Below are positions 1-12,912 of a stretch of 64,000 nucleotides of DNA, piece by piece. Source of the stretch: Rostratula benghalensis. Lineage: Eukaryota; Chordata; Aves; Charadriiformes; Rostratulidae. The position numbers and the translations under genes are program-made. A model generated the notes under the pieces. That model was not told the DNA's origin. It searched no databases and worked only from the letters and a program-made list of their open reading frames with translations. Location of the stretch: contig VXAI01000246.1 of NCBI GenBank assembly GCA_013399305.1, positions 892,227 through 956,226 of the forward strand, in the 5' to 3' direction. Positions within the stretch are counted from its first letter, which is position 1. Each line of letters starts with the position of its first letter.

Positions 1-1739
1 AAAAATTGGGCAGGAAAACACATTTTTCAGGAGGTTCTGGAAAAGCCTCTGTCTCCAAGAGATATTTAGGAAAGAACGTAGCTTGTGACTAAGGTCACCA
101 CCACCCAGCAGCAATGGCTGTGGTGCAGGGCATTGTCCCCGTTGGTCAGTCACCAACACAACAGCTCCCTCCAGGGCACATCACAAATCCTTCCCTTCAT
201 CTGCCAGACCTGGTTCAACTCCAGGAGCCCCAAGTTTCCTCGTCCTACAGCACCAAAATGTTCCTGCAAAGCCCTGGGAAGAGTCAGTACCTTCTAACAC
301 CCAGCCCTCTCAACCACTGTGTGAGATGTGAAGTGAGACACTGGTGGGATCTACCATCTTCTAGCTGGGCCCTCATGGGGAAGGACACAGAGAAACAGCC
401 CACAGCTATTTTCTCTTTGTGATAATTATAGTATCAAAGGCTGAACCAACAGGTTCTTTAGCAAGGAGATTCCCTGCAGCTTGCGAGATACAGATATCAA
501 AATACCCCACAGATTCACAGCTCAGGTTTCAGGTGACTCAGAATAATATTGTGCTGTATAATAATTTCATGTAATTCCTTGTTCAAGCTGAAGAACTCAA
601 TTGATAATGACTGTCTATAAAAGTTAACAGCAGGCTGCATTAAAAGCTTGCAGGATTATCTCTAGGCAACTGCAACACTGTATTATGAGCAGGAGAACCA
701 TCACCAGCCTTTGGGCTTCAGGGGTGGTTTCCTGTAGGCCCCATTTTCTGACCTGAACTCAACTGGAGACCAGCACAGTGGGGTCTCTTGCCCCATCCCT
801 AGGGCAGAACCAGAAGCTGACATGGCTCTGGGGGCTCCAGACCCACCATGGGCAGCCACTGCCAGGTCCACAGCAGCTGGAGGGACACTCAGGAAACAAC
901 GAGGAGGACTCTGGGGTTTCTTTCAGGAGAGCGGAGCGGGGAGCTGTGGTCTCCCCCATCCCACCATCCATGCCCAAAGGTGCTGCACCGAGTGTTGAGT
1001 CTACTCACTGTGATCCTGGTAGTAGGGCATCCCGGAGCCCTGGCAGCTCCCACTCACCATTGCAGGGTCACCAGAGGGATGGTGGTCCCGCTGTGGGACC
1101 GCAGGTGTCCCCAGCACTGGCTGGCCTGGCTCTGTCACCAGGACCCTGCTGTCCTTACAGCGGGGTTCAGCTGAGGTGACTTGCCCAAGGGCACCGAGGA
1201 GAAAAGGGTGGTGGAGCTCCTCACTCAAGCCCGAGCAGCTTCACAGCAGGGAGTTGAAAGAGCAGGATGTAAATCAGGAATGACTAATTGCTCTCAGCAT
1301 GGCTGCCCTAAACCTCTCTCTTCCACAGGCTCCTTGGCCACCAGGATGGAGCAGTGCAGGGGTTGCTGATGGCCAGGGCAGCCTGGGCACCAGGCATTGG
1401 CCCCCCTGCTGCACACTTAGACACAACCCCCTATTTCCCTCCAAACAGAAGTATTCCTGCCCAAAATCAATTACAGAGAGTTTCAGATAAATAAATACCC
1501 ACCGCTGCCTGTGTTGGGAGAAGCCAGACATCAGAGTGGAGCAAGTGCTCTGCAAGGTGAAAGCAGCAAACGTTTGCTTTTCTGTCTCTACAGTTATATC
1601 CCCAAAGCTTTTAGTGCCTCCAGAGAACCCGGGTGAGCAGCATCGCTCAGAGCAGGCAGGAACCCATTATTTAGTGAGAACATATTCCCAGGACGTGCCT
1701 GGCTTGGCAGACCTAAAGACTGAAATAGTAAGTTAGTGC
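1..1739. other. Intergenic, no feature recognised
   Basis: Mixed-composition sequence, GC-rich from 720 on. Open frames here (up to 133 codons) overlap in several frames and carry no domain. Confidence 0.6.
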
Positions 1740-2115
1740 ATATAGATCATCATTTACCCTGATGCACCTTTCTAGGGAAGCTCTAATTTATTATGCATTG
1801 TCATTAGCTGCAGCAGGGCCTTCATTAGAGCTGGAGTTAAGGTCTGTTTTGGCTGCCTCATCAGCATCAGTGAACTGCGTCCCTGCGAGGTTTGATACAA
1901 TTTAATTAACCTAATTAAAAGCTCTGATTGCAGAGATGATTGGGGTAGAGCCAGCAGCAACTGCATATTTATAACGAGCTGGAAGGTGTGGGACTGGAGC
2001 CAAATGATATGCATCTCTAATGAGCTAGTGCTATTGAAGTGTGGATTTGGAACACTAACATTTATTTTTGGCAACAATGGCCAGTTTATCTTCATGATAG
2101 AAACGATCACGGCTT
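1740..2115. promoter_or_regulatory. Candidate conserved regulatory element (about 24 kb downstream of POU3F1)
   Basis: AT-rich island in GC-rich surroundings with a dense set of homeodomain/POU-like sites: TTAATTAA (1902-1909), CTAATTAA (1911-1918), ATGATATGCAT (2004-2014), several TTATGCAT/ATTAG cores. A minus-strand frame that crosses it (1772-2275) matches no family and runs into CA-rich DNA, so it is not taken as coding. Conservation is presumed, not tested. Confidence 0.35.
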
Positions 2116-2993
2116 CATCGCATGTAGCTGGGAGCTCAGCACTATTCTCCCTGGGCTCCTCCAGCCCAGAGGCAGCCCCAAATGCAGCACCCCACAGCCC
2201 AGCTGCTCCCCCAGGGCACCACCAGCACCCCCCGACACAGCACACACCAACCCCCACCCGGCATCTCTCACACACCTACCTGCCAGACACACACACCCAG
2301 CGTGCACAAAGCCCTCACCATGTGCTGGTAGCCCCACACAAGCCAGGTAGAAGATGCCAACAGGCTTCCCTTCCTTGGCCATCTCCTCCTCCAGCCCTCC
2401 CATACCACCTCCACCCTCTCCAGACCTCCCAGCCCTACTTCCAGTCTGGGCTGGGCTCCTGGGACAAGGAACCTGCCTCTATTACTCCTCCAGGCATCAA
2501 ATACCCCATGTCCTGGTCTTCTGTAGAGCACCCAGATAACAAAAAGCAGCCTGGAGTGGAGACCCTCCACCCAACCCTCAGCAGGGGCTTTAAGGCTTCT
2601 GCTGCCCTGGGCTGGCCCAGGGATGGATGAGCACCAACACCTACTCCTGGACCACTCACCACCATGGGGGCCTTTTCTCCTTCTGCTTAAAGAGCAAGGG
2701 GCTGTCAGCCCTTGCAGCTCAGTGCTCTGCAGGGGGGCCGTGTTGGAATGTAGGGGCTCCACTCAGGACACCCCTGTTTCTGGAGCTGCAGTGCTGCTTG
2801 GTGGAGGAGATGGCAGTGACCTTTCTCCCTCCATGTTTAAAAGCCACAAACCCTACTCAGACTCGAGGCAAGACGTGCCACCAGCTCTCGTGCCCTGGGA
2901 ACCCCAGGGCTGTGCTGGCACTGGACCCAGAGCCGTGCCCACGCCAGCTCTGCCTTTGGCAGCTCTGCTGCTGGAGGGGGGGGCAGCCAAAGT

Positions 2994-3019
2994 GGGGGCT
3001 CCTGGGGGCTGTGGGTGGG
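2994..3019 (+). other. G-quadruplex motif
   Basis: G5 - CTCCT - G5 - CTGT - G3 - T - G3 on the plus strand, inside a G-rich block of about 350 bases (2970-3330) that otherwise holds nothing recognised. Confidence 0.6.
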
Positions 3020-3399
3020 CAGAGAGGGCAGAGCCCCCCAGGACAGTGTGTGTGGGGTGTGGGCAGCTGGGCTGCCTGTGGTCAGTGCTGGTTGGGCTGC
3101 TGTGTCCTGGTGTCCTGCCCTGGGAGCCATTGCTGTGGGCTGTTTGGTGGCTGGCAGCAGCCAGGGCAGAGGGGACCGCTTGCGATGAACTGCCCCAACC
3201 TGCCTTGTTGTCCCTCCAGTCAGGACGTGTGTCCTGGGGCAGTGAGCAAGGCAGCAGCACGGATGGGTGACCCCCAGCCCTGGCTTTGTCCTCAGCGTGG
3301 GGTCAGGGTGCTGTGGTGGGGGGGGAATTGGGGGTCTGTGGCAGCAGTGGGATGTCCCCAGGGTCCTGGGTAGCCAAGGTACAGCAGCAAGTCTGACGA

Positions 3400-3700
3400 G
3401 CCACTAGGAAAATGTGATCCATGCTAATTATGCTGAAAAAAAACCCCCAACAACCTTTCTGATAACGAGTATGAAATAGAAGCGTAGATAATACTCATCT
3501 CTCAGTGCCATTAATCTTTAAAACTGGAACAATAAGTGAAAACACTGCAGGGCATATGAAGCAAGGTGTGATTCACATCTGCTCCTGCGTGGCCGCCGCC
3601 TGATTTATTGGCAAAAGGCAACTTCCCTGCACTGTTTCAACAGAGCTGCATTACTTAACACCACGGACTGTTTTGCTTGCCTTTATCAATCAAAGTATCT
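3400..3700. promoter_or_regulatory. Candidate regulatory element
   Basis: AT-rich stretch following a G-rich block, with CTAATTATGCTG, GATAATAC, CCATTAATC, GAACAATAAG and GATTTATTGGC. It ends at a long poly-T tract (3704-3737). Call rests on composition and motif density only. Confidence 0.27.
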
Positions 3701-3703
3701 CTT

Positions 3704-3705
3704 TC

Positions 3706-3736
<31 letters not shown>

Positions 3737-3737
3737 T
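3704..3737. repeat. Poly-T tract
   Basis: Thirty-four bases, nearly all T with two C. No retroposon body recognised next to it. Confidence 0.95.
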
Positions 3738-3739
3738 AA

Positions 3740-6049
3740 ATAATCTGCTATCCTTCCCCTTCCTCCAGCACAGGAGACAAGCCCCCCAAACCCACGACTC
3801 TCTCCCAGGGCAGGACCCAGTTCTCAGCCTCTCCAGATGCCTCTTTCAGCCTGGACAAGGAACCAGCCCCCGATGGCAGGGGTGAGGTTCCCCAGCCCCA
3901 TTGCAGTGGTGGGGCAGGGCAGGATGCCTCCTGGGGCTGGGGCTGCTCTGTGCCCCGTGGGAGTGAGATGCAGGCTCCTTTTCCATCCCTGAGGATTGGC
4001 ATGCCACTTGGAAGCACCCAGGGTTCTTGTCCTCGCCTGGCACCACGCAGACACTCGCTCTCTGAGTCAGAGCTCTCCAGGTCCTCTGCCACCCAGACAG
4101 ATTGCACGTAACTCCACATTTGATGCTTTTCATTTTCAAACGGCTCTCTCGGGGATTCACTTGCTTTTATTTAAATTGTGGGTTTGCTGAAGTGACCTTT
4201 CAGCTGGCTCCGAGGAGAGGTGGATGGCTGCTCCCCCGTTGCAGTCCCAGAAGGACTACTGACCTGTGGCTTTCAACATCTTCAAAGCACTGCTTGCCTT
4301 TTGGCCGTACCCCTCAGTAGAGCCTTTGGATGGATTTTTCTCCCTCACTTCTGAAAAGACATCATCAGAGACATTTTCCCTCACAGACTCTTTAATATTT
4401 ACACTGAGTTTGTGAAGAGGTAATATATTCCACCATGGGTTTTTTGGCTTTTAAAAGCACACGCTCCTCCTCCTAGTGCAGTTGGAGGCAGTGGTGGCCG
4501 CTGCACGTGGGCTGCTGTGGGGGGCTGGGAGGACAAACAGATCAGGGCAGAGGGATGCAGGTTGCTCTGGAGCTCTAGGCATCACCTGCAGCATCCCAGG
4601 GCAGCTGCAGACCTGGAGTGGTCCTGCTGAATCCCACATCTGCTTCACAAGAGACATGGTCCTTAAAACCCTCCTCCCAATACTGACTCAGCCCAAAGCC
4701 AATCGCCTTGTTAGTTGGAAGAGAACCCCAATGCAAACCAAAATGCTGCTAAAAACTGCCCTATAGATTGCCAAGCATCTTACAAAGCCTGGCCATGGGC
4801 TTAACAATATCAACATCATTCTAAACCAAGAAGGCAACAGGCAGCTACAACCCAGGAGTGTCATAGATGTACTCACAAATGTTTGTCCATAATTTTGTCG
4901 ATTCCAGACTGCAAGTCCAGGAGGGACTGTCAGATCCTGTGTTCTGATCGCTGCCATCCACTGCGTTTCACCAGAGAGCCCAAACTGAGTCCAGCAGCTC
5001 CAGCTGGGTCTTGGCATTTCAGTCCCAAGGAGACTGAGCCACAGCAGCCTCGAGCAGGAGGTTCACCCCTGCCCGGGGCTTTGGTGACAGCGAGGAAGCG
5101 CTGAGGGGAAAGATGCCTGGGTGCTCCCCAGAGCAAAATTGTGACCCCTGGGGCAGAAGAAGGCAAGACCTCTATAGTCCTTGGCATTTTCACTTGGATG
5201 TAAACTTCTCCCTTGCCTCAGACCTGATGAACATATAAACCACAGATGTGTGTGAGCAGAGAACGGCCAGAAATGTCAATGGAGGCTTCAGGGTAGTGCT
5301 CCTCAGCCCACGTCCTGTGCCTCGCTCCACAATGTGTGAAAGGCCTGCGGGTAAGGTGCAACCTCCTGCCCCAACAAAATACATTGGGCCAATTGTTCAT
5401 GGGGAAAAAAAATCCTTCTTCACCTTTGGAGATGACAGGACACAGCCCCAGAGCAGGGGATTTGATCATAAGCCTGTATAAACCTCATCAGATGCCTGCT
5501 GAGGGCAATGCAAACCTCCCTATCCCCTTCTAGCACTGCAAAGGTGGTGGGCGACCAGTGGCTGGGTGGGACCACTTGGGGTCCAGTCACCTTCCCACTG
5601 CATCTCCCCAGGAGCAGGAGTCAGACCTGTTTCAGGAGGAGTCCAAGGAAGAACAAGCTCGGTCTCTTCCTTGAGGCTCTCCAGCAGTTGGTGTCCCTCT
5701 GCTCCAGGGACCTGCTCCTCGCTGATGGTCACCATGACTCTCCACAGAGCAGGGCACCAGCAGGAGGGCATGGTCCCTGGGGCTCTCCATGGAGCTGAGC
5801 CAGAGTGGTCCCACCACCGAGATGGGACAGCGAAGAGGAGCCCGGGATGGAAAGGCCAGAAGGTGGATCCCGGGGTGCAGGATGGGGCTGAGGGCTGGGG
5901 TGCAGGACATGGGGAGTGCAGGGGCTGGCTGCAGGGTGACGCCAGGCTGGAGGGGCTGGCCTGAGGTGGCCCCTTAGGTGGGCCAGTGGTGACAAGAACG
6001 GTGAGGCACACAGCTGCGCAGAGGGTCACATTTTTTCAGTCCGTGTTGC
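3740..6049. other. Intergenic, no feature recognised
   Basis: GC-rich intergenic DNA. Overlapping frames around 5500-6030 on both strands are compositional shadows. No UTP11 exon, the expected convergent neighbour in mammals, was recognised. Confidence 0.6.
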
Positions 6050-6900
6050 CCTAACAAACAAATGTCCCAGGATGCAGACAATAATGTTTTTATGAGACTC
6101 TAAATTCTAAACTCAAACGCTCTTTGTAGTGGACTAATAGCCAACACGTGGCCCTTCGTCTCATGCTGAACTTTTGTGGTCCTACAGGGGGAAAAAAAGG
6201 CCCTGGTGAGCATTTACACTGAGCACTTTGTTCTCACAGATTTGTAGAGCAAAGAGAATAATGTATTGAGACTCTCAGCCTGTGCCAGTTTGGCTTCATT
6301 TGTCCTTCTGAACTTGCCCTGAGAGATAATGTTTCCTTCTAATCTGCTGCTGTCCACCTACAGCAGGGACCCAGCGAATAATTCTCCCAAACAAGCCTTT
6401 ATTCTTAAGACTCTATCTGGCTCGAACCCTTTCTCCCCCTTACAGAGTAATTGTTGTGTTCATTACATGATAATAGCCCGAGCTGTATTCCAGCCCACAC
6501 TTGCCATGGCCACACAAACAAGGTTCAGGCTGCGCTGCTTTCAGGATAATGCTGCTCATTTGGCATTATTTGAAAGAATGTGCCAGGCATCTGAGCACCA
6601 GGCGCTCGCTCTGCCAGCCTGCCTGCGTCAGAGCACAAGTCTGATACAGTGGCTTCACTCTCCTGCAAGAAACCAGCACATCCTCCAGAGAGCTGAGGCT
6701 TTCTTTCCACACGATAATAAATGACTGTTATGCTCCTATGGGAAGGCGACACAAGGAAGAGGAAATAAGACTTATAAGTCTCTGGTTAACGTGACAAATC
6801 TTTCCTATTCTTTTTTTTCTTCAGGTACTTATGTCACCCTTTCACAATGATATTTTAATAAGCCTGTGTAAGCTTCACAAATTGCCCTTTATATCTGTAG
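6050..6900. promoter_or_regulatory. Candidate regulatory element cluster
   Basis: Long stretch without repeats containing ACAATAATGTTTTTATGAG, GAGTAATTGTTGTGTTCATTAC with TAATTGTT at 6448-6455, ATGATAATAGC, AGGATAATGCTGC and CACAATGATATTTTAATAAG. SOX-like (ATTGTT, ACAATG), homeodomain (TAAT) and GATA-like cores are interspersed. No open frame with protein character. About 19 kb downstream of the gene. Confidence 0.35.
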
Positions 6901-9900
6901 GAGATGGGAAGCTCCAGGGGATGAGCAATATACACACTGAATGCACAAGAAACCCATTATCTACTCTGCTCCTGGAAGTCACTTTCTAGGGATATCTGAA
7001 GTGGGTGCCCCTCCGAAAACACCTAAGGGAGCTCCCCCAGCTGTAGAGAGGTATTAGAAATATCAGTGCTGGCTTCACGGTGCCTTTCAGTGGGGTAAAT
7101 CTGAGCTGAGGACAGATACTGGGCTCAGGCACTGTCAGGGGACTTTGTCCCTAACTCTGCTCCTGAGTCCCTCTCTGATACCTCCCGGGAAAGCTGGGAA
7201 AACAAAAGGCCTTGGAGCTGGCTGTCAGAGTGTCCCTCTGCTGGGGGGAGGCTGTCTGACTCGGGTGATGAACGTTACCGAGCACTAAGGAGTGGGTTAG
7301 CTCAGACTGACGCTGGCATCCAAGGCAAGTGTCACCCAGCACCTCGTCACCCGCACAGTCTGCGGGGGTGCAGGGGAAGAGGGGCTGGGGACAGGAGCAC
7401 AGACGTGTGCGTGCGGGTGTACTCAGGAGCACGTATGCAGAGGTACGACTGCTGAGCTCAACCTCTGCGGGCTGTTCCCAAACTAGTCTCTGCAGGGCAG
7501 GGGGCTTGAGGTGGGGGGGGGGGGGAGAGGTCTCTCCAGGAAATGTAAGAAAAAACAAAAAATCCCTCGCAGGTTCACACACGAGCACGTCTAGGCAAAA
7601 ACATGCACGCATCCACCACATGCTCACACTCGGTGTGGGTGCGCGACTGCTGACGTCCCAAAGCCAAGTGGTGAAAAAAGCAGAGAGGCTCCCAGGGCGG
7701 CTTTCCCTACCCAGCCCCAGCTCAGCCCCTGCAAACCCCCACCTGCCCAGAATGTTTGCTCCTGCGTGGATATCCCCCCCCCACCTCTGGCCATCCCCAC
7801 GCTGCTGCCCTGCTCCCAGAGCTGCTCCTGAGCTTGCAGAGCTACCCTGCCTGCGAGTGTGAACCATCCCCGCGCGGGACAGCGTGTTCCAAGAAGGCAG
7901 GAGCTTGGAAAACCTGAGCAGGAACGGCAGTGTCCTTTGTGCATCAGGAGGATGGACCCCTGCCAAATTCCTCTGCACCCACTGCCTCCATTAAACGTGT
8001 CAATCATTTCTTGGCAATGCAAGCCCTGGAGAAGAGCTTAGAGTCAACTTCAGACAGCTCCGTCGCTTTCATTAAAAGGTGAAAAATAGGTGCTGAGCAG
8101 GAGCTGAGAGCAGGGCTGAGCTCTGTCTGCACGGAGAGCTGGGCTGCTGAGCCCTGCCTGCCAAGGAAGGGGATGTGGCAGCAAAAGACAGACCCTCGCA
8201 TGGTCACAGACACTGTCAGCCTGTGAAATGCCCCCGATGTTCATGGACAGCCCCCCTGACCCACACATGTGGGTCTTGGACCTGGGAGAGTTGGAAAGCC
8301 ATGGGGTCAAGGTGAAGGGGATGCAGGAGTGCCTTCACACAGCGATACTGGGGCAGGCGGGCAGGGGCTGGGGCAGGCAGGGACACAGCTGTGACTTGCC
8401 TGGGACGGGACCACTGCTAGCCCAGCTACTGCCAGCCAGCACAGAGGGGCTGGCAGGGAATGGGCTCCCATTTCTGGAGCTGAACCCAAGGGAAAAAGCT
8501 GGGGTGTCTGGCTCCCCACCCCTGGCACCAGCTGGGTGCTGGGTGGGAAGGTGCCTTGGCTGAGGGGTGGCACCTGGGCTGCGGTGGCAGGGCCAGCAGC
8601 GCTGGCACCTGGGAGCAGCGGGGCTCTTGGGAACAGAACAGGAAAGTCTGGGTGACTCAAAGATTCCTGGCGTGGGGCACAGTCAGTGCCAGCTGAGCAC
8701 AGCGTGAGAGAGGAAGACAAGCGGGCAGGGACCCACTGGAGGAGCCCAGGCAGAGCACCATGGGGCTCAGGAGTGGGGAGAAGGAGCCTGGGAACAAACA
8801 TGGAGAGTGGTTGGGGGGTGTCACTGCAAGGGAAGCCAAGAGGGGGCCAGGCCACTGAGTGATGGTGGGTGCAGGGGTGGTGAGATGAGGAGCTGCAGTT
8901 CTCCCTGTTTCTCAAGACAAGACAAAACAGACATGGCATGAGAACAGGGAGACTTTAACTGCTCAGTTGTGCCTGCAGCCCCCTGCAGCCCAGCACGGCC
9001 AGTGGTTCAGCAAGTGAATGGCCCCAGGATGCCACACTCTGCCCCAGGGTTAGGGACCTTCCTGCTGGTTGATGCACCCACTGCCCTGGGAAATGCTGGG
9101 GCTCAGCTGGGCACTGATGACTAGCTCCAGCCCAGGTTCCTCATGGCCCCCAGCCAGCGTTTCCTCCACCAGCAGGGATGTTGATGCCTGTGCAGGTACT
9201 GCTCTCAGCCGAGCCCAAGAAATACCTCACACCTGTGTGTGGACAACAGTGTCCTGAGAGGCCCCTGCTGCTGGAGCTGCTGGAGCTGCTCTGCACGGCG
9301 CCCTGGGAGCACAGGGACTGGTCCCTGCTCAGCCCTGCTCCCGAGTTTCTGCTGAGACACTGCACACCCACGCTGCTCCCACCCAGCCAGCCCTCCCCTC
9401 CTCTCCTCGCCTGCTCCTCTGCTTCTTCCCTTTGCCTTTGCCTCCTCACGTAATTCCTTTGATCTTCACTCCAGGGGCTCACTATTAAAAATTAATGTTT
9501 CATGGATGTTGCTACCCATGGCTTGAAAAATGGCTTTTCTTCCCCAGGTAGCAGCTCGCACAGCTCCCAAAGGACTGTTCAGCTCCGAGTGAAACAGTTG
9601 GGGACAAAACCTCTTGTGCTCCCTGTGCCTTGGCTCAGGGCAGGATGGGACCGCTCCTGCCCATGGAGCTGTGCTGAATGGGGGAGCTGTGGCTGTGCCT
9701 TGGTGCCCAGGCTCTGCCCAGGCTGCAGCTCTCAGTGCCACTGCCAACCATGCCCATACCCACGGGGCTCACCGCCACCGCTGTCTCCTCCACCTCCTCC
9801 AGAGAGCGGCTGTGGCTGGGCTGGGGCTCATTCCCCTGTCATTAGCAGAAGGGCCAGTGAAGGGTGGAGCCCTCCATGCCCTCCACACCCTCTCGATGGG

Positions 9901-10319
9901 GCTTTCTGCCCAGGTTCCTCCGCACCCAGGCACCAGAAGCCAGTGGAGGGCACTGCTTCTCCAAGCCCGTAACAGAGATGTGAACACAGGGATGTCCCCA
10001 GGAGCCCCAGCACCCTTGTCTCTCCTCACAGGCCGCCTTGTCCAGGCTTTGTTCACAGTTGCCAAGTGCTGGGGGGGGTCCTGCCCCATCTCTCAGGTTC
10101 TTCTCTGCTGGGGGAAGCTGCTCCTTGCATGGCCTTGGCCGGGAGCCGGGCTGAAGGCAGGCGCGCAGCCTGGGGCGAGCTCAGCCTGGGAACGGTCCTC
10201 GCTCCTGTCCTGCCGGGTGTTTTGGGAGGGAAGGGAAGGGATGCAGCGCCCGGGGCAGCAGGTGGGTGCAGCAGGAAGTCGGGCTTGCTGAGCTGGGTGT
10301 GTAGCATGTGGGGATGCTT
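6901..10319. other. Intergenic, GC-rich, no gene recognised
   Basis: Long GC-rich stretch with overlapping frames on both strands (up to 275 codons at 7151-7978, 210 at 8307-8939 and 225 at 9614-10291). None shows a domain, conserved motif or codon periodicity that I can recognise. Confidence 0.6.
7513..7525 (+). repeat. Poly-G run (13 G)
   Basis: Uninterrupted G homopolymer; a likely sequencing-length uncertainty. Confidence 0.9.
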
Positions 10320-10440
10320 GTCTGGGCTCCCAAAGCGTTTTCCAAACACTTTAATTATAGTGATTTATATGGCAAAAGTGTGGGGGCGAGAGCTTGGGAA
10401 AGGCATTAGCAGGTTTGTTCTGAGGGCTCTAATCAGGAGG
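10320..10440. promoter_or_regulatory. Short candidate regulatory element
   Basis: AT-rich core CACTTTAATTATAGTGATTT with TATGGCAAAAG, flanked by GC-rich DNA and directly followed by a G-quadruplex-capable run. Confidence 0.25.
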
Positions 10441-10441
10441 T

Positions 10442-10458
10442 GGGGGGGGGAGGGAGGG
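10442..10458 (+). other. G-quadruplex-capable run
   Basis: Nine G, A, three G, A, three G on the plus strand: enough G-triplets with one-base loops for an intramolecular quadruplex. Confidence 0.6.
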
Positions 10459-12818
10459 TACAGGACTGGGGCTATACCTTGAACTGCAGCGTCAGGACAG
10501 GTCTGAAGGATGCAGAACCTCCCAGCCATGCCAGGGATGTGGTGGCAGCATCCCTGAGGCCTCAGTCTGTTCTGTGCTCCTGTGAGAACAGCTCTGGCAC
10601 CAGGAGTACCACCAGACATCCTGTGCCCATTCCCTGCACTGCTCTGAGCCAAGGTCTGCAGCACAGTGTCCCCCAGGCATCCTTCCTAGCCCCATCCATG
10701 GCCCCAGGACACTCTAGGCATCCCCTGCCACAGCAGAGGAGAAACACAAGCCCACACAGACCAGGAGGGTCTTTACTAGACAGTCACCAGAAAATGACCA
10801 GCAATTCACCAGCAGCTCAGCATTCTCCTCTTGTTGCTGTTATCTTGAAAATTACTAACCTCTGCTATTCTTTTGTACACCATTCTTCTCTTACATCTCC
10901 ACCATGTTACTTACACACCCCTCCGCGGTGTCTGCTGCTCCCTGGCAGCCACAGAACCGCTGGTCCCTGCACAAAACAACAGCCCCCCCTGAGCCTGGGG
11001 AGCCCCACAGCCAGGAGAGCACTGTGGGGCAGCAGCACTCGCTCTGAAACCTCAGCCCTCACCAATCCTGACTTGCTCTGAGGAGACTGTCACTCCTTCC
11101 AAGTCCTAGTTACACCAGAAGAAGCGAGAGAAATATTGGGCTGCTGTCATGGCTGGTGGCAACAGCCCAGCCCTGGGCACAGCATGGGGGCTGCCACAGC
11201 CCTCAGCTGGTGCAGGGACCGAGCAGTGGATCTGACCCCTCTGAGCCACCAGAGGATGCAGCCCTGGCAGCGTGGCTGGAGCACATGTCACCCCTGCTGC
11301 AGTCCTGCTTCTTGGCCTGTTTTCTGATAAATAACCTTTTCCTGTCCTTTTTGACACTGATGTTTATTGATGTCTGAAATCCCTCACAGCCAGGTCTGGC
11401 CTCGGAGAACCGAGGTGCCCCACGTGTCCTGTGGCCAGGGAGCAGGAGAGGGACAGGGGCAGAGCCAGCTCCGCGTCACCAAGATGCCCAGAGCCTCCCC
11501 AGCACGCTCCCTCCCCAGTGTGTCAGGGTGGGTGCTGGCAGCATCTCCCAGCAGAAACGTGGCATTGAGGACAGAGTGAAAAAAAGAGTGTGCTTTAAAT
11601 AAATGTACCTCTGCTTCCCGAGGCGGCTGTTCCTGTCTCTGCAGGCAGTGCTGAGCGTCCCCAGCCTTGGCTCCGTGCTGCCTGGCCCTCTCTCCTGGGG
11701 AGTGTGGGGCAGCAACCCCCACGGTAAAGGGGCACCCTGACCCCAGAGCCCAGCAATTGTGTCTTTGGAGGGCAAAGGCAGATGAATCCGTGGCTGCAGG
11801 ATGTCTCCTGTTCCCACCACCGGCTCAGCAGCACTGGCAGGAGGCATCAGCTGGAGGTGGGGGCTCCAGGGGCTGAGCCCAGAGCCCTCACCCCCAGCTC
11901 CCATCCAGAAGACATCAGCACTAAAACCCCATGGACCCAGGGTGGCAAACTGCTCTGCACTACCTGGGGAGAATTTGCTGATTAAGGGATAAGCAATCAC
12001 TTCTCTACCCACAGGCTCACGTTATCACTTAATTGAATCCAATTGATTGAGAAGCTAAAAGCAGCCCTGGCTTAGAGCATTGCAGATGGTGCCTGGGAGC
12101 AGGGCAACATGCTGAACCCTTAAAAGCATTGGCATCAAGGGCAGACACAGTCTTGCTCTCCTAAAGTGTCTCACACATCATTATTATGAACAGGAACCAG
12201 CAGCAGGGCAGTTCCAGGGGAATATTATTTATCATACTTCAAGCCTGCACAAACAGCCTCTTATTCTTGCCCTCTCTGCCCTCAGTGGGCAGACTCTGCT
12301 CCCGCAGGGATTTCAAGGGAAGGAAGTGTGCATCTGCAGGGCGATGTGGGGGCAGCCTGGCTCTTAAGTGGTCTAACCACTAGCCCACACTGCTGGGCAC
12401 GGAGCCCAGAAGACCTGCTGCCCAAACACACACTTGGGTATGTACGAGCAGCTGCACCCAAGAGACTCCACAGCGCACTGGGGCAGGCACCCAGGATATC
12501 TCAGCTCCTGTAGCTCAGCACAGGGCCCGGCAGATCTGTCCCTCTGCCTAAAGGCAGGTCCTTTAGCCCAAATGCACTGCAATGCAGGTGCTGGGTCCCC
12601 AAGAAACACAGCAAGTGGCTCAGCACAGAGCCAGCCTCACTTGTAAAGGGCCTCAGGAGAGAGGAAGAGGTGCCCCAGGCCAGCCCCTGCCCCATATCCC
12701 CTTAATGAAGCCATTACAGTTGGATTTCTTTCCTCAGGGAAAGGGTAGAGTTTCTGAAAAAAGGACAAGACTTCCCTCGTGGCCCTTGTGCTGGTGCTGG
12801 CAAGAGCCATGTTTGGAG
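10459..12818. other. Intergenic apart from the small candidate element near 12.0 kb
   Basis: Nothing further recognised. Frames such as 11476-12012 on the minus strand lack family features. Confidence 0.55.
11960..12090. promoter_or_regulatory. Short candidate regulatory element
   Basis: Motif-dense: CTGATTAAGGGATAAGCAAT, GTTATCACTTAATTG and CCAATTGATTGAG within 70 bases, giving GATA-like and homeodomain cores. The surrounding 10.4-12.8 kb is otherwise GC-rich and shows nothing. Confidence 0.27.
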
Positions 12819-12912
12819 TAATACATCATCAATGGAAGGTACCTAATGATGTATTGCCCTAATACATCACCATAGCAACAGTGCTCTAATAATGTATTAT
12901 TCTAATGTGTTA
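12819..12912. repeat. Cluster of alternating inverted copies of TAATACATCA
   Basis: AATACATCAT (12820-12829) pairs with ATGATGTATT (12846-12855). TAATACATCA recurs at 12860-12869, and weaker inverted forms AATGTATTA and TAATGTGTTA follow to about 12912. Between them lies ATCACCATAGCAAC (12866-12879), close to the RFX X-box. It could be a regulatory cluster or the relic of a small hairpin element. Confidence 0.5.

Noticed and set aside
1772..2275. 167-codon minus-strand frame
   Set aside because: No domain. It begins in CA-rich sequence and crosses an AT-rich motif cluster; more likely a chance frame over a regulatory element.
7151..7978. 275-codon minus-strand frame
   Set aside because: No recognisable family; a competing 177-codon frame lies on the other strand. 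Long chance frames are expected in GC-rich DNA.
9614..10291. 225-codon plus-strand frame and its overlapping partners
   Set aside because: Ala/Gly/Pro/Cys-rich, overlapped by frames on both strands, no domain.
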